DNA of 64,000 bases from Lonsdalea britannica (GCF_002111595.1 NZ_LUTN01000003.1:124001-188000); one strand, 5' to 3'. Positions 50,062-60,359 are shown, numbered from the stretch's first letter. Translations and numbers: made by a program. Notes: generated by a model not told the origin, from the letters alone.

Positions 50062-51114
50062 ATGAGTTATCAAAACGACGATTTAAGAATTAAAGAGATC
50101 AAAGAGTTGTTGCCACCTGTCGCGCTGCTGGAGAAATTTCCCGCGACGGAAAATGCCGCCAAGACGGTATCTCAGGCCCGCTCTGCCATCCATAAAATAC
50201 TGCACGGCGGCGATGATCGTCTGCTGGTGATTATCGGTCCTTGCTCCATTCACGATGTTAAAGCCGCGAAAGAGTACGCGGCTAAGCTGGGGGAGCTTCG
50301 TCAGGAACTGAATGGCGAGCTGGAAATCGTCATGAGAGTTTATTTTGAGAAACCGCGTACGACGGTGGGCTGGAAAGGACTTATCAACGACCCTTACATG
50401 GACCACAGCTTCCAGATCAATGACGGCCTGCGCATCGCTCGCAAACTGTTGCTGGATATCAACGATACCGGCCTGCCGGCGGCGGGCGAGTTCCTGGATA
50501 TGATCACGCCGCAGTATCTGGCCGATCTGATGAGCTGGGGCGCGATTGGCGCGCGTACCACAGAGTCTCAGGTACACCGTGAGCTCTCTTCCGGTCTGTC
50601 TTGCCCGGTTGGATTCAAAAACGGCACCGACGGCACGATCAAGGTCGCCATCGATGCGATTAACGCCGCTCAGGCGCCGCACTGCTTCCTGTCCGTGACC
50701 AAGTGGGGCCACTCCGCTATCGTGAATACCAGCGGCAACAATGACTGCCATATCATTTTGCGCGGCGGTAAAGAGCCTAACTACAGCGCGAAGCACGTGC
50801 AGGAAGTGAAAGTTGGTTTGGAAAAAGCCGGATTGACGCCGCAGGTGATGATCGACTTTAGCCACGCCAACAGCAGCAAACAGTTCAAGAAACAGATGGA
50901 CGTAGGTACTGATGTCTGTGCGCAGATCGCGGGTGGCGAAAAAGCCATAATGGGCGTGATGATCGAAAGTCATCTGGTCGAAGGCAATCAAAACCCGGAT
51001 AGCGGCGAGGCGCTGGTGTACGGTAAAAGCATCACCGATGGGTGCATTGGCTGGGATGATACCGCAACGCTGCTGCGTCAGTTAGCCGGAGCTGTGCGTC
51101 AACGCCGCGGCTAA
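50062..51114 (+). CDS. aroG: DAHP synthase, Phe-sensitive type, AroG
   Basis: First step of the shikimate pathway: condenses PEP and erythrose-4-P. The ATG at 50062 (MSYQNDDLRIKEIKELLPP) gives 350 residues as in E. coli; the in-frame ATG five codons earlier is not supported. Motifs: VIIGPCSIHD with the metal cysteine, VYFEKPRTTVGWKG, GARTTESQVHRELSSGLSCPVGFKNGTDG, and MIDFSHANSSKQ. It matches AroG rather than AroF/AroH over the whole length. A hairpin terminator follows. Confidence 0.97.
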   Translation: MSYQNDDLRIKEIKELLPPVALLEKFPATENAAKTVSQARSAIHKILHGGDDRLLVIIGPCSIHDVKAAKEYAAKLGELRQELNGELEIVMRVYFEKPRTTVGWKGLINDPYMDHSFQINDGLRIARKLLLDINDTGLPAAGEFLDMITPQYLADLMSWGAIGARTTESQVHRELSSGLSCPVGFKNGTDGTIKVAIDAINAAQAPHCFLSVTKWGHSAIVNTSGNNDCHIILRGGKEPNYSAKHVQEVKVGLEKAGLTPQVMIDFSHANSSKQFKKQMDVGTDVCAQIAGGEKAIMGVMIESHLVEGNQNPDSGEALVYGKSITDGCIGWDDTATLLRQLAGAVRQRRG

Positions 51115-51138
51115 TCGTCTGTCAGAACGATCAAATAA

Positions 51139-51165
51139 AAACCACCGCCTTTATGGCGGTGGTTT
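51139..51165 (+). terminator. Terminator of aroG
   Basis: aaaccaccgcc pairs with ggcggtggttt around a 5-base loop, 24 bases after the stop. The T run is short. Confidence 0.75.
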
Positions 51166-51384
51166 CACATTGGGGCAGCGAAGGACGGGATAGGGGAAGA
51201 GGTGTGTGAGCCTGAGTCTGCCTGGTTTGGTTGATTCCGTCTATGTCCGCTTCATTGGACAATAGGGGGAACTCTCTGAGGAGGCGTGCATCATGTCTCG
51301 TCAGCGTCTGCGAAAAGCTCTCAGAGTAAAGTGACGTATCCGCAGTCTTCCATCGCCTCTTTGAGAAGTGATTTAAGACGGGCA

Positions 51385-51416
51385 TAAAAAAACCCGGCCT
51401 GAGCCGGGTTTTTTAT
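51385..51416. terminator. Bidirectional terminator before gpmA 3' end
   Basis: aaaaaacccggc pairs with gccgggtttttt around ctga. It ends gpmA leftward. The 220 bases between this and the aroG terminator hold nothing I recognise. Confidence 0.92.
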
Positions 51417-51431
51417 TAGGTGGAAGCGAAA

Positions 51432-52184
51432 TTACTTCGCTTTACCCTGGTTCGCTACTGCTGCAGCTTTAGCGGCGATTTCGTCCGCGTTGCCCAGGTA
51501 GTAACGTTTGGTCGGTTTGAAGTTTTCGTCAAATTCGTAAACCAGCGGTACGGCAGTCGGGATGTTCAGTTCCAGAATTTCGTCTTCGCTCAGGTTGTCC
51601 AGATATTTGACCAGCGCACGCAGTGAGTTACCGTGGGCAGCAATGACAATGCGCTCACCGCTTTTCAGACGCGGCAGAATGGTTTCATTCCAGAACGGGA
51701 CCACGCGATCGATGGTCAGCGCCAGGCTTTCAGTCAGCGGCAGCTCTTCGTCGGTCAGAGAAGCATAACGCGCATCGTGGCCCGGGAAACGGTCGTCTTC
51801 ACGAGTCAGTTCCGGCGGAGTCACGGCAAAACCACGACGCCACAGTTTCACCTGATCGTCACCGTATTTATCAGCGGTTTCGGATTTGTTCAGTCCCTGC
51901 AAAGCACCGTAATGGCGTTCGTTCAGTTTCCAGCTTTTTTCTACTGGCAGCCAAGCCTGATCCAGTTCGTCCAGTACGTTCCACAGCGTGTGGATGGCAC
52001 GTTTCAGCACGGAGGTGTAAGCGAAATCGAAAGAAAAACCTTCTTCTTTCAGTAATTTACCAGCCTGTTTGGCTTCGTTGACGCCTTTTTCAGACAGTTC
52101 AACGTCCATCCAGCCGGTGAAGCGGTTTTCTTTGTTCCACTGGCTTTCGCCGTGTCGTACCAGTACCAGCTTAGTTACAGCCAT
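51432..52184 (-). CDS. gpmA: 2,3-bisphosphoglycerate-dependent phosphoglycerate mutase GpmA
   Basis: Interconverts 3- and 2-phosphoglycerate in glycolysis. 250 residues as in E. coli. The phosphohistidine is His11 in [20 protein letters not shown], with the second histidine in [30 protein letters not shown] is also conserved. A site aaggag precedes the ATG at 52184. It has its own terminator at 51385. Confidence 0.98.
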   Translation of the reverse strand: MAVTKLVLVRHGESQWNKENRFTGWMDVELSEKGVNEAKQAGKLLKEEGFSFDFAYTSVLKRAIHTLWNVLDELDQAWLPVEKSWKLNERHYGALQGLNKSETADKYGDDQVKLWRRGFAVTPPELTREDDRFPGHDARYASLTDEELPLTESLALTIDRVVPFWNETILPRLKSGERIVIAAHGNSLRALVKYLDNLSEDEILELNIPTAVPLVYEFDENFKPTKRYYLGNADEIAAKAAAVANQGKAK

Positions 52185-52549
52185 AGCTTAACTCCTTCAG
52201 ATCCTAAGATTTCTGTAATGACTGGCCACATTATAGGGCTGTAGAACAGTCATCGGCAATCGCTTGTCGTCTCACTGTCAGTTTATTGCGCGCAATTGCG
52301 GCATAAAACAGCTAGCTTGATCGGTTCAGCTTGTCACTTTCCCCAAATGCCAGAGTATCAGGGGACCGATGACCGAAAAGGGCGGCCAACGGGCGGCATT
52401 AAAACCGACGATCCATATAGTATCTTCTGGTGACTATTCGGGCCACCTATCGCCGGTCAGGGCTGTGGATAGTGTACTCATAATCAGCCGATGATTTTTG
52501 ATCTGACCTAAGGTCGCGGACATTAGTCCAGACATCATTCATTGAGCTG
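52185..52549. promoter_or_regulatory. gpmA upstream / galM downstream region
   Basis: 365 bases between two leftward genes with no ORF of note. It must hold the gpmA promoter and the end of galM transcription, but I found no convincing consensus promoter, Fur box or strong terminator hairpin. Confidence 0.4.
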
Positions 52550-53607
52550 CTAGAGCACGTTCGGCGCGTCATCGAAGAAAAACCGATAGCTGGTCAGCGA
52601 CAGGTAGGTTTCTCCCGGCTTGAGCCAGCAGTCAGGCTGCGGCCATTCGGGGTGATGAGGACTATCCGGTAAAAACTCGCTTTCGAGCGCGATGCCAGCA
52701 TAGTTAGGGTAGTGGCTACCGTTACGATCCGGCGTGCCTTCAAGCGCATTGCCGGTGTACACCTGCAACGCGGGTGCGCTAGTGCTGACGTCCAGTCTGA
52801 TCCGCTTATCGCTAGACCACAACACGGCGGCAGGATGGGGCGAGGGAGTATCCTGCCGCAGTAAAAAGGCATGGTCATAGCCGCCGACCGCGCGTTGATC
52901 GTCATCCGCCAAAAAATCCTGCATCAGCGTTTTCGGCAGACGGAAATCCATGCTGCTGCCGGCAACAGACTTGATCTCGCCGAAAGGAATGCCTTCCGCG
53001 TTGGTCGGCAGAAACTGGTCGGCGAATAGCTGTAGGTGATGTTGGCGCACATCCTCAAACGTCTCGTCGAGGTTGAAATAGGCGTGGTTGGTCAGGCAGA
53101 CCGGGCAGGGAGTGTCGACCTCCGCACGATAGGTGATCGTCAGCTGATTGTCGTCGGTGAGATGATAATGCGCTTCTACGGTGAGATGACCGGGAAACCC
53201 TGATCGCCCGCTAGAGAGTGCAGCTGATAGGTGATGGCATTCTCGCTGTGCTGGACAATCTGCCAACGACGCGCATTAAACCCGACAGGGCCGCCATGCA
53301 GCTGGTTTTTTCCGCTGTTGGCCGCGAGAGGAGTGACGTGTCCGCTTTTCTCAATGACCGCATCGGCAATCCGGTTGGCATAGCGACCAACGGAGGCGCC
53401 CAGGTAGGCGCTTTGACGAGGATAATCTTCGGGCGCGCAGCCGAGCAGGACTTCACGGGTTTCATTGGGGGGCAGCGGCAGTAGACAAGACGTCCACGTC
53501 GCGCCCCAGTCCATCACGGTGACAGACATACCGGAGGCATTTCGCAGTATATGTCGTTGAAAAGGCTGACCATCCGGGGCCAGCATATCGGTTGTTTCAC
53601 TATGCAT
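52550..53607 (-). CDS. galM: Aldose 1-epimerase GalM, frame break near 53191
   Basis: Interconverts alpha and beta anomers of galactose/glucose. The ATG at 53607 has GGAG upstream; the GTG at 53619 is an alternative. The break is at minus-strand ttcccggtcatc: the family sequence DQGFPGHL needs cccgggt, so one G is missing. The rest is intact: GASVGRYANRIADA, GKNQLHGGPVGFNARRW, VCLTNHAYFNLD, and ALESEFLPDSPHHPEWPQPD with the catalytic Glu. Repaired length is about 352 residues. It follows galE by 75 bases; galT and galK, normally between them, are absent. Confidence 0.92.
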
Positions 53608-53682
53608 TGCGCTCTCCACTTCGCGACTGACAACGCGTCCCGCTAAGTGATACGGCGCGGAGAGACGCCATTGCCGTCGAAA

Positions 53683-54699
53683 TTAGTCAGGAAAGCCCGT
53701 CGGATGAGAAGACTGCCAGCGCCAGACGTCGGCGGCCATTTCATCCAGAGTCCGTGCCACGCGCCAGTTGAGATCGCGGGCCGCTTTTTCCGCATCCGCC
53801 CAGTAGGCGGGTAAATCGCCTTCACGTCGCGGCGCGAAGTGATAAGGCACAGGTTTGCCGCAGGCTTTGCTGAATGAGGCAACGACCTGCAACACGCTGT
53901 AACCCACGCCAGCTCCCAAATTATAGATGTGGACGCCGGGCTGGCGATGCAGCGTGTTCATGGCGGCGATGTGACCGTCCGCCAAATCGACAACGTGAAT
54001 ATAGTCTCTTACGCCAGTGCCATCGGCGGTAGGGTAATCGTTGCCGAATATCGCCAGGGAATCGCGGCGACCCACGGCGACCTGCGCAATATATGGCATC
54101 AGATTATTGGGGATCCCCTGCGGATCTTCCCCCATTTCACCCGACGGATGCGCGCCGACCGGATTGAAATAGCGCAGCAGCACGATACTCCACTCTGGTT
54201 CAGCGCGTTGTAGATCCTGCAGGATCTGCTCCACCATCAGTTTGCTACGCCCGTAGGGACTGGCAGGCATGCCCGTGAGAAAACTTTCCTGATAGGGGAT
54301 CTGCGGCTGATCGCCGTAGACCGTGGCCGAAGAGCTGAATATCAGCGTTTTGACGTTGGCTTTTCTCATCGCGTCGACCAGCGTCAGCGTCCCATAGACG
54401 TTGTTATCATAGTAGTCGATCGGCTTTTGCACCGACTCGCCCACCGCTTTGAGACCGGCAAAGTGAATCACGGCATCAATTACATGTTCGGAGAAAATTT
54501 CATCCAGCAGCTGTCGGTCGCGGATGTCGCCCTGATAGAAGATAGGAATTTGATCGCTGAGTCGCGCGATGGTGGGGACGACGCTCGCTTTGCTGTTGCA
54601 CAGATTATCGAGAATGATGGGCTGATGGCCTGAGGCGATCAACTGCACGCAGGTATGGCTTCCTATGTAACCGCTCCCACCTGTAACCAGTACCTTCAT
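53683..54699 (-). CDS. galE: UDP-glucose 4-epimerase GalE
   Basis: Interconverts UDP-glucose and UDP-galactose, supplying galactosyl units for surface polysaccharides. 338 residues as in E. coli. The NAD site is VTGGSGYIGSHTCVQL. The catalytic serine/tyrosine/lysine lie in FSSSATVYG and SPYGRSKLMVEQIL. The C-terminal NLGAGVGYSVLQVV is conserved. Without galT/galK in the cluster, its role here is probably polysaccharide precursor supply rather than galactose catabolism (inference). Confidence 0.98.
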   Translation of the reverse strand: MKVLVTGGSGYIGSHTCVQLIASGHQPIILDNLCNSKASVVPTIARLSDQIPIFYQGDIRDRQLLDEIFSEHVIDAVIHFAGLKAVGESVQKPIDYYDNNVYGTLTLVDAMRKANVKTLIFSSSATVYGDQPQIPYQESFLTGMPASPYGRSKLMVEQILQDLQRAEPEWSIVLLRYFNPVGAHPSGEMGEDPQGIPNNLMPYIAQVAVGRRDSLAIFGNDYPTADGTGVRDYIHVVDLADGHIAAMNTLHRQPGVHIYNLGAGVGYSVLQVVASFSKACGKPVPYHFAPRREGDLPAYWADAEKAARDLNWRVARTLDEMAADVWRWQSSHPTGFPD

Positions 54700-54928
54700 A
54701 ATGACCTCTAGTCAAAAAATAGGGAAAAGAGGGAGCATGCAAAGCCCGACGTAAAATCGATTGAAAAGGGGAACAATGCGCTTTGTTGAGCCTGATGCTC
54801 TCATCATGAAGACAGTGTACAAACTTCCACGAAACAATTAAGTGTTTTACCTACAGAATAAGCTGAAAAGTAAATTCGTGGAATCGCTCTCACAAAGGTG
54901 GTCTGATGGCCGGAGCGTTAAACGGACG

Positions 54929-54950
54929 GACCCGACGACATCGCCGGGTC
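54929..54950 (-). terminator. Candidate terminator of modF
   Basis: gacccg pairs with cgggtc, with an inner cga/tcg pair and single-base bulges, 13 bases beyond the modF stop on the minus strand. The T tract is weak. Confidence 0.4.
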
Positions 54951-54962
54951 ATACTGGTCAAC

Positions 54963-56435
54963 TCAGCACGCCTCTTGCTGGTAGCGGTAGGTTGAACCTT
55001 CCGGGACAAACTCCAGGCGATGCGTGATGCAGTGCGGCGCATCTTCCGCATGGTGCGAGACGAACAGCAGCTGCGTGTCGCCTTCTCTAATCAGTCGGTC
55101 CAGCCAGCTGCGGATCAGCTGACGATTTATCGGATCTAATCCCTGCAATGGCTCGTCAAGGATCAGCAGGGCGGGGTGTTTCACCAGCGCGCGGACGATC
55201 AGTACCAGACGCTGCTGTCCCCAGGATAACGATTGGAAGGGCGCATCCGCCGTGGCGTCGGGCAGACCCAGCAATGACAGCCACTCCGCCGTGAGTTGGT
55301 TTTGCCGGTCGGAAGCGGTTTGATACACGCCGATAGAGTCGAAAAATCCGGAAAGAATGACGTGGCGGACGCTGATGCTGACGCGATAGTCCATATGCAG
55401 GCTGCTGCTGACGTAACCGATGTGTCGCTTGATGTCCCAGATGGTTTCACCGCTGCCCCGTCGACGGCCAAACAGCGTCAGATCGTTGCTGTAGCCCTGC
55501 GGATGGTCACCGGTGATCAGACTCAGCAGCGTCGATTTCCCTGCTCCGTTAGGCCCGATAATCTGCCAGTGCTGGCCGGGCATCACGGTCCAACTGAGGT
55601 CGTCCAGTATCCGGCGGTCGTCGTAGCTCACGACTCCGTGATGAAGTTGGATCAACGGCTGTTGCGATGCGTCTGGGCTGCCTTGCGGGCGCGGCGATTC
55701 TGGCTCTGGTAAACGGGCATCGTGGAGTTTCTCGCTGTAGGCCAGCTGCGCCACCAGCTCATCCGCCATAATCTTCTCGCGTTGGCCTTGACGGGTGAGC
55801 GAACAGTCCGCCAGTACCCCGACGTGTTCGACAAACGCGGGAATGTCCTCGAAGCGATTGATGATCAGCACCAGCGTATAGCCCTGTGTCGTCAACTGCG
55901 CTAACAGGTCGCTCAGCTGTTGACGGGAACCGACGTCCAGCCCATCGAACGGTTCGTCCAGAATCAGCAGGTCAGGCTGCGGCATCAGCGCCTGACACAG
56001 CATAACCTTACGCGTTTCGCCCGTGGACAGATGCTTAAAACGCCGTTGCAGCAGAGGGGCGATGCCGAACTGTTCGGCCAGCGCGGAACAGCGCGCGTCG
56101 TCGCTGATGGCGTCCTGAATCACTTCTGCGGTGGTGCGGCCGGTATCATTTTCGCCTTCGCTCAGCATATCGGTATTGTTACGCTGCCACTCCTGGTTCA
56201 CCAACTGTTGCAACTGTTCGAACGACAGCCGCGCGATGCGCTGAAAGTCGCACTGTCGCTGGCCTTCCAGCAACGGCAACTCGCCGGATATAGCCTTTGC
56301 CAGCACCGATTTGCCGCTGCCGTTGGCGCCGACGAACGCCCAGCTCTCTTTTTGGCGGACGGTGACGTCATCCAGCCAAAACGTGCGGGTGTCGCTGAGT
56401 CGATAGCGTGCCTGATGCAGTTGCAAAAATGACAT
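54963..56435 (-). CDS. modF: Twin-ATPase molybdate-locus protein ModF
   Basis: Cytoplasmic protein with two ABC ATPase domains, cotranscribed with modE. The ATG at 56435 (MSFLQLHQARYRLSDTRTF) follows AAGGAAA and gives 490 residues, the E. coli length. Domain 1 has Walker A GANGSGKS and LSTGETRKVMLCQALM. Domain 2 has GPNGAGKSTLLSLITGDHPQ, LSWGQQRLVLIVRALV and LLILDEPLQGLDP. No membrane segment. It has been linked to molybdate-related photorepair in E. coli, and its function is still unclear. Confidence 0.95.
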   Translation of the reverse strand: MSFLQLHQARYRLSDTRTFWLDDVTVRQKESWAFVGANGSGKSVLAKAISGELPLLEGQRQCDFQRIARLSFEQLQQLVNQEWQRNNTDMLSEGENDTGRTTAEVIQDAISDDARCSALAEQFGIAPLLQRRFKHLSTGETRKVMLCQALMPQPDLLILDEPFDGLDVGSRQQLSDLLAQLTTQGYTLVLIINRFEDIPAFVEHVGVLADCSLTRQGQREKIMADELVAQLAYSEKLHDARLPEPESPRPQGSPDASQQPLIQLHHGVVSYDDRRILDDLSWTVMPGQHWQIIGPNGAGKSTLLSLITGDHPQGYSNDLTLFGRRRGSGETIWDIKRHIGYVSSSLHMDYRVSISVRHVILSGFFDSIGVYQTASDRQNQLTAEWLSLLGLPDATADAPFQSLSWGQQRLVLIVRALVKHPALLILDEPLQGLDPINRQLIRSWLDRLIREGDTQLLFVSHHAEDAPHCITHRLEFVPEGSTYRYQQEAC

Positions 56436-56506
56436 AGTGGTTTCCTTAGTGAGTATTCCTGCGCCCTTTATTTTGTCGGCGTGCGAGTCATCGGCGCATT
56501 TTCGGC

Positions 56507-57298
56507 TCAGCACAGCGTGGCGATAATCACCTGCTCAGCGCTAAAGCTGGCGTTGACGCACTGGTCGAGCCGAAGCGCATAGCGCGCAACGGTGGCGTTG
56601 GAGAGCGTCGCGCACAGCACTTCTCCCCCGGTGAGCGTCACCCATATTTCGCTGTGATCGAGGCCTGTTTGCAGGTGGGTGATTTTGCCCGGCAGGATGT
56701 TATCCGCGTTAGCGGTGGGTTGATCCTGCGGAGTGACGCTCACCCAGGGCGCCTTGACCAATGCCAGCACCTCTTTGCCCTGCGTCAGCTGCAAGCGTTC
56801 CGCGCTTTGGGCGGTAATCGCGGCTTGAATTCGGGTGTTGCCGTCGGCCAGTAGAATTTCCAAATGTTGCTGAACCGGCTGTTCCGCCCGGCTGATTAGC
56901 GTGCCGAACAGCTGGTTGCGTGCGCTGGTTTGCAGGGAAAAACGCGCGATGGCGGCTAGCAGACTGTCGAGCGGCAGCTTGTCTTGCTGCAGGACATCGA
57001 AGGCTTTCTGTTGAATCTGCGCTAAGAGATCATACAGCTGGATCAAGCGTTCCCCGTAGCTCGTGACCGCCGCGCCGCCGCCGCCTTTGCCGCCGGTCAC
57101 TCGGTCGACGAGGGTCTGGTCGGCCAGCTGATTCATTTCGTTGATGGCGTCCCAGGCGCTTTTATAACTGATACCGGCTAACCTGGCTCCCTGACTGATG
57201 GAACCCGTCTGCTTGATCTGTTTGAGCAGCGCAATGCGGCGGGGATCGGCAAACAGACGCTGTTGCAGTTTCAGGGTAAGAAGAATTTCTGCTTGCAT
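56507..57298 (-). CDS. modE: Molybdate-responsive regulator ModE
   Basis: Molybdate-binding transcription factor that represses modABC and activates molybdoenzyme genes. The ATG at 57298 begins the family sequence MQAEILLTLKLQQRLFADPRR; the open frame 23 codons upstream is not supported. The N-terminal winged helix (GSISQGARLAGISYKSAWDAIN) and VTGGKGGGGAAVTSYGERLI are followed by two MOP-like molybdate domains (SARNQLFGTL, IQAAITAQSAERLQL, ILPGKITHLQTG). 263 residues. Divergent from acrZ. Confidence 0.97.
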   Translation of the reverse strand: MQAEILLTLKLQQRLFADPRRIALLKQIKQTGSISQGARLAGISYKSAWDAINEMNQLADQTLVDRVTGGKGGGGAAVTSYGERLIQLYDLLAQIQQKAFDVLQQDKLPLDSLLAAIARFSLQTSARNQLFGTLISRAEQPVQQHLEILLADGNTRIQAAITAQSAERLQLTQGKEVLALVKAPWVSVTPQDQPTANADNILPGKITHLQTGLDHSEIWVTLTGGEVLCATLSNATVARYALRLDQCVNASFSAEQVIIATLC

Positions 57299-57500
57299 GG
57301 CAATAGGTTCCATTGAGAGAAGCGCGTCGGCGAAAGGTATTGTCACCATTTTTTCCGCGGCGGGCAAATCGCACGAAAGGCCGCATTAATTCATACTTTT
57401 CGGGTAGACTGTTTACAAGCGCGGGCTAGCATTTGACGGTAGCCTGATGAATCTGGATTGCTGTCTTGCCACGACAGCCATTGCTTCAAGTGAGGTCGAC

Positions 57501-57656
57501 ATGTTGGAGTTGCTGAGTAGTCTGCTGTTTGCGGTATGTATGGTACCGGTGATGATGGCCTTGATTCTGGGGTGCATCTACGGTCTGGGCGAGGTGTTTA
57601 ACGTCTTCTCCGCCCTGGGTCATCACGAGTCCAAATCTTCACAAAAAGCGTCCTGA
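57501..57656 (+). CDS. acrZ: AcrB-associated small membrane protein AcrZ
   Basis: 51-residue single-helix protein that binds AcrB and tunes AcrAB-TolC substrate export. The ATG at 57501 is chosen because GAGG lies upstream and [20 protein letters not shown] begins the family sequence; the frame is open further upstream. E. coli AcrZ (49 residues) ends its helix with [13 protein letters not shown]; here [13 protein letters not shown]. It lies between modE and modA, as in E. coli, and has its own terminator. Confidence 0.95.
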   Translation: MLELLSSLLFAVCMVPVMMALILGCIYGLGEVFNVFSALGHHESKSSQKAS

Positions 57657-57667
57657 TCCCCTATCTT

Positions 57668-57695
57668 TAAAAGTCCGGCGTTCGCCGGACTTTTT
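57668..57695 (+). terminator. Terminator of acrZ
   Basis: gtccggcg pairs with cgccggac around tt, with A-rich left arm and T5 right, 12 bases after the acrZ stop. Confidence 0.92.
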
Positions 57696-57749
57696 CCTGT
57701 CATTATTTCGTCAATTCAGCTTCCACAAAGCAGATGTCATTTTGTAACT

Positions 57750-57777
57750 ACCGTTATATTATCGCCTACACAACGGT
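57750..57777. promoter_or_regulatory. ModE operator upstream of modA
   Basis: The segment from cgttatatt through cctacacaacg, bounded by ACCGTT/AACGGT arms, matches the E. coli ModE box (CGTTATATTG...TACATAACG) in bases and spacing. It is about 21 bases upstream of the modA ATG, where bound ModE would block the promoter. Confidence 0.85.
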
Positions 57778-57798
57778 AAAATAACGGGGAACATTGTC

Positions 57799-58572
57799 AT
57801 GCAGTATTCATGGAAAAAATGGCTGGCCGTAGTCACATTAAGCCTGGGAATGATCGCTGGGGCCTCCGCGGCGACCGATAAAGTTACGGTGTTCGCCGCG
57901 GCGTCGCTGACCAATGCGCTGCAGGAAATCGCAGATCATTATCAGCAAGAAAAGCAGGTTTCGATCGTGGCGTCGTACGCCTCGTCGTCGACGCTGGCGC
58001 GCCAAATAGAGCAGGGCGCGCCTGCCGATATCTTTATTTCCGCCGACCAGCAGTGGATGGATTACGCTCAGAACAAGCAGCTCATCGACAACGGCAGCCG
58101 CTATACGCTGTTGGGTAACGAACTGGTTGTTATCGCACCGAAAAACGCCGACGTGAAATCGATCGATATCAATGCCTCCACCCCATGGACGAGCCTGCTC
58201 AAGGGCGGCCGTCTGGCCGTCGGCGATCCGGACCATGTTCCTGCGGGTATCTACGCCAAAGAGGCGCTGCAAAACCTGAAAGCCTGGGACACCCTATCGC
58301 CGTTGATGGCTCGCGCCAGCGATGTGCGCGGCGCGTTAGCGCTGGTAGAGCGTGAAGAAGCGCCGCTGGGCATCGTTTATGGTTCAGACGCGGTCGCCAG
58401 CGCGAAAGTGAAGGTTGTGGGGACCTTCCCGGCCAGCAGTCATAAGCCGGTGGAATACCCGGTTGCTATCGTGAAAGATCACGACACGGCGGCGGCCAAC
58501 GCCTTTTCTGACTACCTGAAAACGCCGCAGGCCGCGGACGTCTTCAAACGCTACGGTTTCACTCCGCGCTAA
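57799..58572 (+). CDS. modA: Molybdate-binding periplasmic protein ModA
   Basis: Captures molybdate/tungstate for the ModABC importer. 257 residues as in E. coli. Signal peptide MQYSWKKWLAVVTLSLGMIA, with cleavage after ASA at about residue 24. Oxyanion-binding segments: FAAASLTNALQEIA, YASSSTLARQIEQGAPADIF, GDPDHVPAGIYAKEAL, and the conserved tyrosine region LGIVYGSDA. The stop overlaps the modB ATG by one base. Confidence 0.97.
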   Translation: MQYSWKKWLAVVTLSLGMIAGASAATDKVTVFAAASLTNALQEIADHYQQEKQVSIVASYASSSTLARQIEQGAPADIFISADQQWMDYAQNKQLIDNGSRYTLLGNELVVIAPKNADVKSIDINASTPWTSLLKGGRLAVGDPDHVPAGIYAKEALQNLKAWDTLSPLMARASDVRGALALVEREEAPLGIVYGSDAVASAKVKVVGTFPASSHKPVEYPVAIVKDHDTAAANAFSDYLKTPQAADVFKRYGFTPR

Positions 58573-59261
58573 TGGTGCTCAGCGACTATGAATGGCAGGC
58601 GATTCAGCTGAGTCTCAAGGTCTCGCTGTTAGCCGTGAGCGGTAGCCTGCCGCTGGGAATTCTGATGGCGTGGATTCTGGTGCGCTGTCGGTTTCCCGGC
58701 AAGTCGCTACTGGATAGCCTCATCCATCTTCCCTTGGTCCTGCCGCCGGTCGTTATCGGCTATCTGCTGCTGGTAGGCATGGGGCGCAAAGGTGTTATCG
58801 GCGCCTGGCTTTATGACTGGTTCGGCGTCAGTTTCAGCTTTAGCTGGCGTGGGGCGGCGCTGGCCTCTGCCGTGGTGGCGTTTCCTCTGCTGGTGCGGGC
58901 GATCCGCCTGTCACTTGAAACGGTGGATCCACGGCTTGAATTGGCCGCCCGCACGCTAGGCGCGCACCCGTGGCGCGTCTTTTTCACCGTCACGCTGCCC
59001 TTGACGTTGCCCGGCATTATCGTCGGCACGGTGCTGGCGTTCGCGCGCTCCTTAGGGGAGTTCGGCGCGACGATTACGTTCGTCTCTAATATCCCCGGTG
59101 AAACCCGCACTATTCCGCTCGCGATGTACACGCTGATCCAGACGCCCGGCGCGGAAACGCAGGCGGCCCGACTGTGCCTCATTGCTATCGTGCTGTCGCT
59201 CTTGGCGCTGTTGCTGTCGGAATGGTTGACCGGCTGGAGCCGGCGGCGACTGGGGGGATAA
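58572..59261 (+). CDS. modB: Molybdate ABC transporter permease ModB
   Basis: Inner-membrane channel of the molybdate importer, 229 residues as in E. coli, with five to six membrane helices. The cytoplasmic EAA loop ([22 protein letters not shown]) contacts ModC. Conserved [15 protein letters not shown] and [23 protein letters not shown] are present. TAATG junctions on both sides couple it to modA and modC. Confidence 0.97.
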   Translation: MVLSDYEWQAIQLSLKVSLLAVSGSLPLGILMAWILVRCRFPGKSLLDSLIHLPLVLPPVVIGYLLLVGMGRKGVIGAWLYDWFGVSFSFSWRGAALASAVVAFPLLVRAIRLSLETVDPRLELAARTLGAHPWRVFFTVTLPLTLPGIIVGTVLAFARSLGEFGATITFVSNIPGETRTIPLAMYTLIQTPGAETQAARLCLIAIVLSLLALLLSEWLTGWSRRRLGG

Positions 59262-60319
59262 TGCTGCAACTGGATTTCGCTCAGCAGTTGGGCGAGTTGT
59301 CGCTCAGCGTCACGTCGACTCTGCCCGCTAGCGGTATTTCCGCGATATTTGGCGTTTCCGGCGCGGGAAAAACGTCGCTGATTAACGCCATTGCTGGACT
59401 CACGCGGCCCGATAGCGGATATATTCAGCTCAACGATCGGGTGCTGGTGGATACCGAACGCCGTATTTTCCTGCCGCCCGAGCAACGCCGAATCGGCTAT
59501 GTCTTTCAGGATGCGCGGCTGTTCCCCCATTATCGGGTCGCCGGCAATTTACGCTACGGTATGGCTCCCGCCATGCGCAGGCAGTTTGACGAAATCGTGC
59601 AGCTGCTGGGAATTGAACACCTGCTTAAACGTCATCCGCTGACCCTGTCGGGGGGAGAAAAGCAGCGGGTGAGCATTGGTCGGGCGTTGCTGACGGCGCC
59701 CGATTTGTTGCTGATGGACGAACCGCTGGCGTCGCTGGACGCGCCGCGCAAGCGGGAGTTATTGCCTTATCTTGAGCGGTTGGGACGAGAGGTGAAAACG
59801 CCGATCCTTTACGTCAGCCACAGCCTGGAGGAAATCTGGCGTCTGGCGGACCGTGTGGTGGTGTTAGATCAGGGCAAGGTCAAAACGCAAGGTGAGCTGG
59901 AAACGGTATGGGCCAGCAGCGCGTTGCGGCCCTGGCTGCCGCGCGAAGAGCAAAGCACTATCCTGAAGACGAACGTGTTGCAGCAGCATCCCCATTATCC
60001 GATGACTGCGCTTTCGCTAGGAGACCAGACTCTGTGGGTGCAGAAAGTTGACGCGCCGTTGAACAGCGCGCAGCGCATCCGCATCAACGCGGCGGATGTA
60101 TCGCTGGTATTGGAACGGCCGACGGCGACCAGTATTCGCAACGTGCTGTCGGCGCGGGTGGCGGAGTGTCTGGAGGTCGGCGATCAGGTCGAGGTGAAAC
60201 TGTGGGTCGGCGGTCAGGCCCTCTGGGCGAAAATCACCCCGTGGGCCAGAGATGAGTTGGGATTGTGCCCGGACCAACAGCTGTTTGCTCAGATTAAAAG
60301 CGTTTCGATTACGCCGTGA
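59261..60319 (+). CDS. modC: Molybdate ABC transporter ATPase ModC
   Basis: Energises ModB. The ATG at 59261 overlaps the modB stop and gives 352 residues, the E. coli length; the longer open frame lies inside modB. Walker A is [10 protein letters not shown], the signature is [16 protein letters not shown], and Walker B is [14 protein letters not shown]-terminal MOP-type molybdate-binding domain (about residues 290-350, [20 protein letters not shown]) is present. Confidence 0.97.
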   Translation: MLQLDFAQQLGELSLSVTSTLPASGISAIFGVSGAGKTSLINAIAGLTRPDSGYIQLNDRVLVDTERRIFLPPEQRRIGYVFQDARLFPHYRVAGNLRYGMAPAMRRQFDEIVQLLGIEHLLKRHPLTLSGGEKQRVSIGRALLTAPDLLLMDEPLASLDAPRKRELLPYLERLGREVKTPILYVSHSLEEIWRLADRVVVLDQGKVKTQGELETVWASSALRPWLPREEQSTILKTNVLQQHPHYPMTALSLGDQTLWVQKVDAPLNSAQRIRINAADVSLVLERPTATSIRNVLSARVAECLEVGDQVEVKLWVGGQALWAKITPWARDELGLCPDQQLFAQIKSVSITP

Positions 60320-60330
60320 TGCATGTTCTG

Positions 60331-60359
60331 GCACAGGCTACCGGCATGGCAGCCTGTGC
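60331..60359. terminator. Hairpin between convergent modC and ybhA
   Basis: gcacaggct pairs with agcctgtgc across an 11-base loop, 12 bases after modC and 10 after ybhA. Only a weak T tract follows (gctttccc). Confidence 0.6.
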
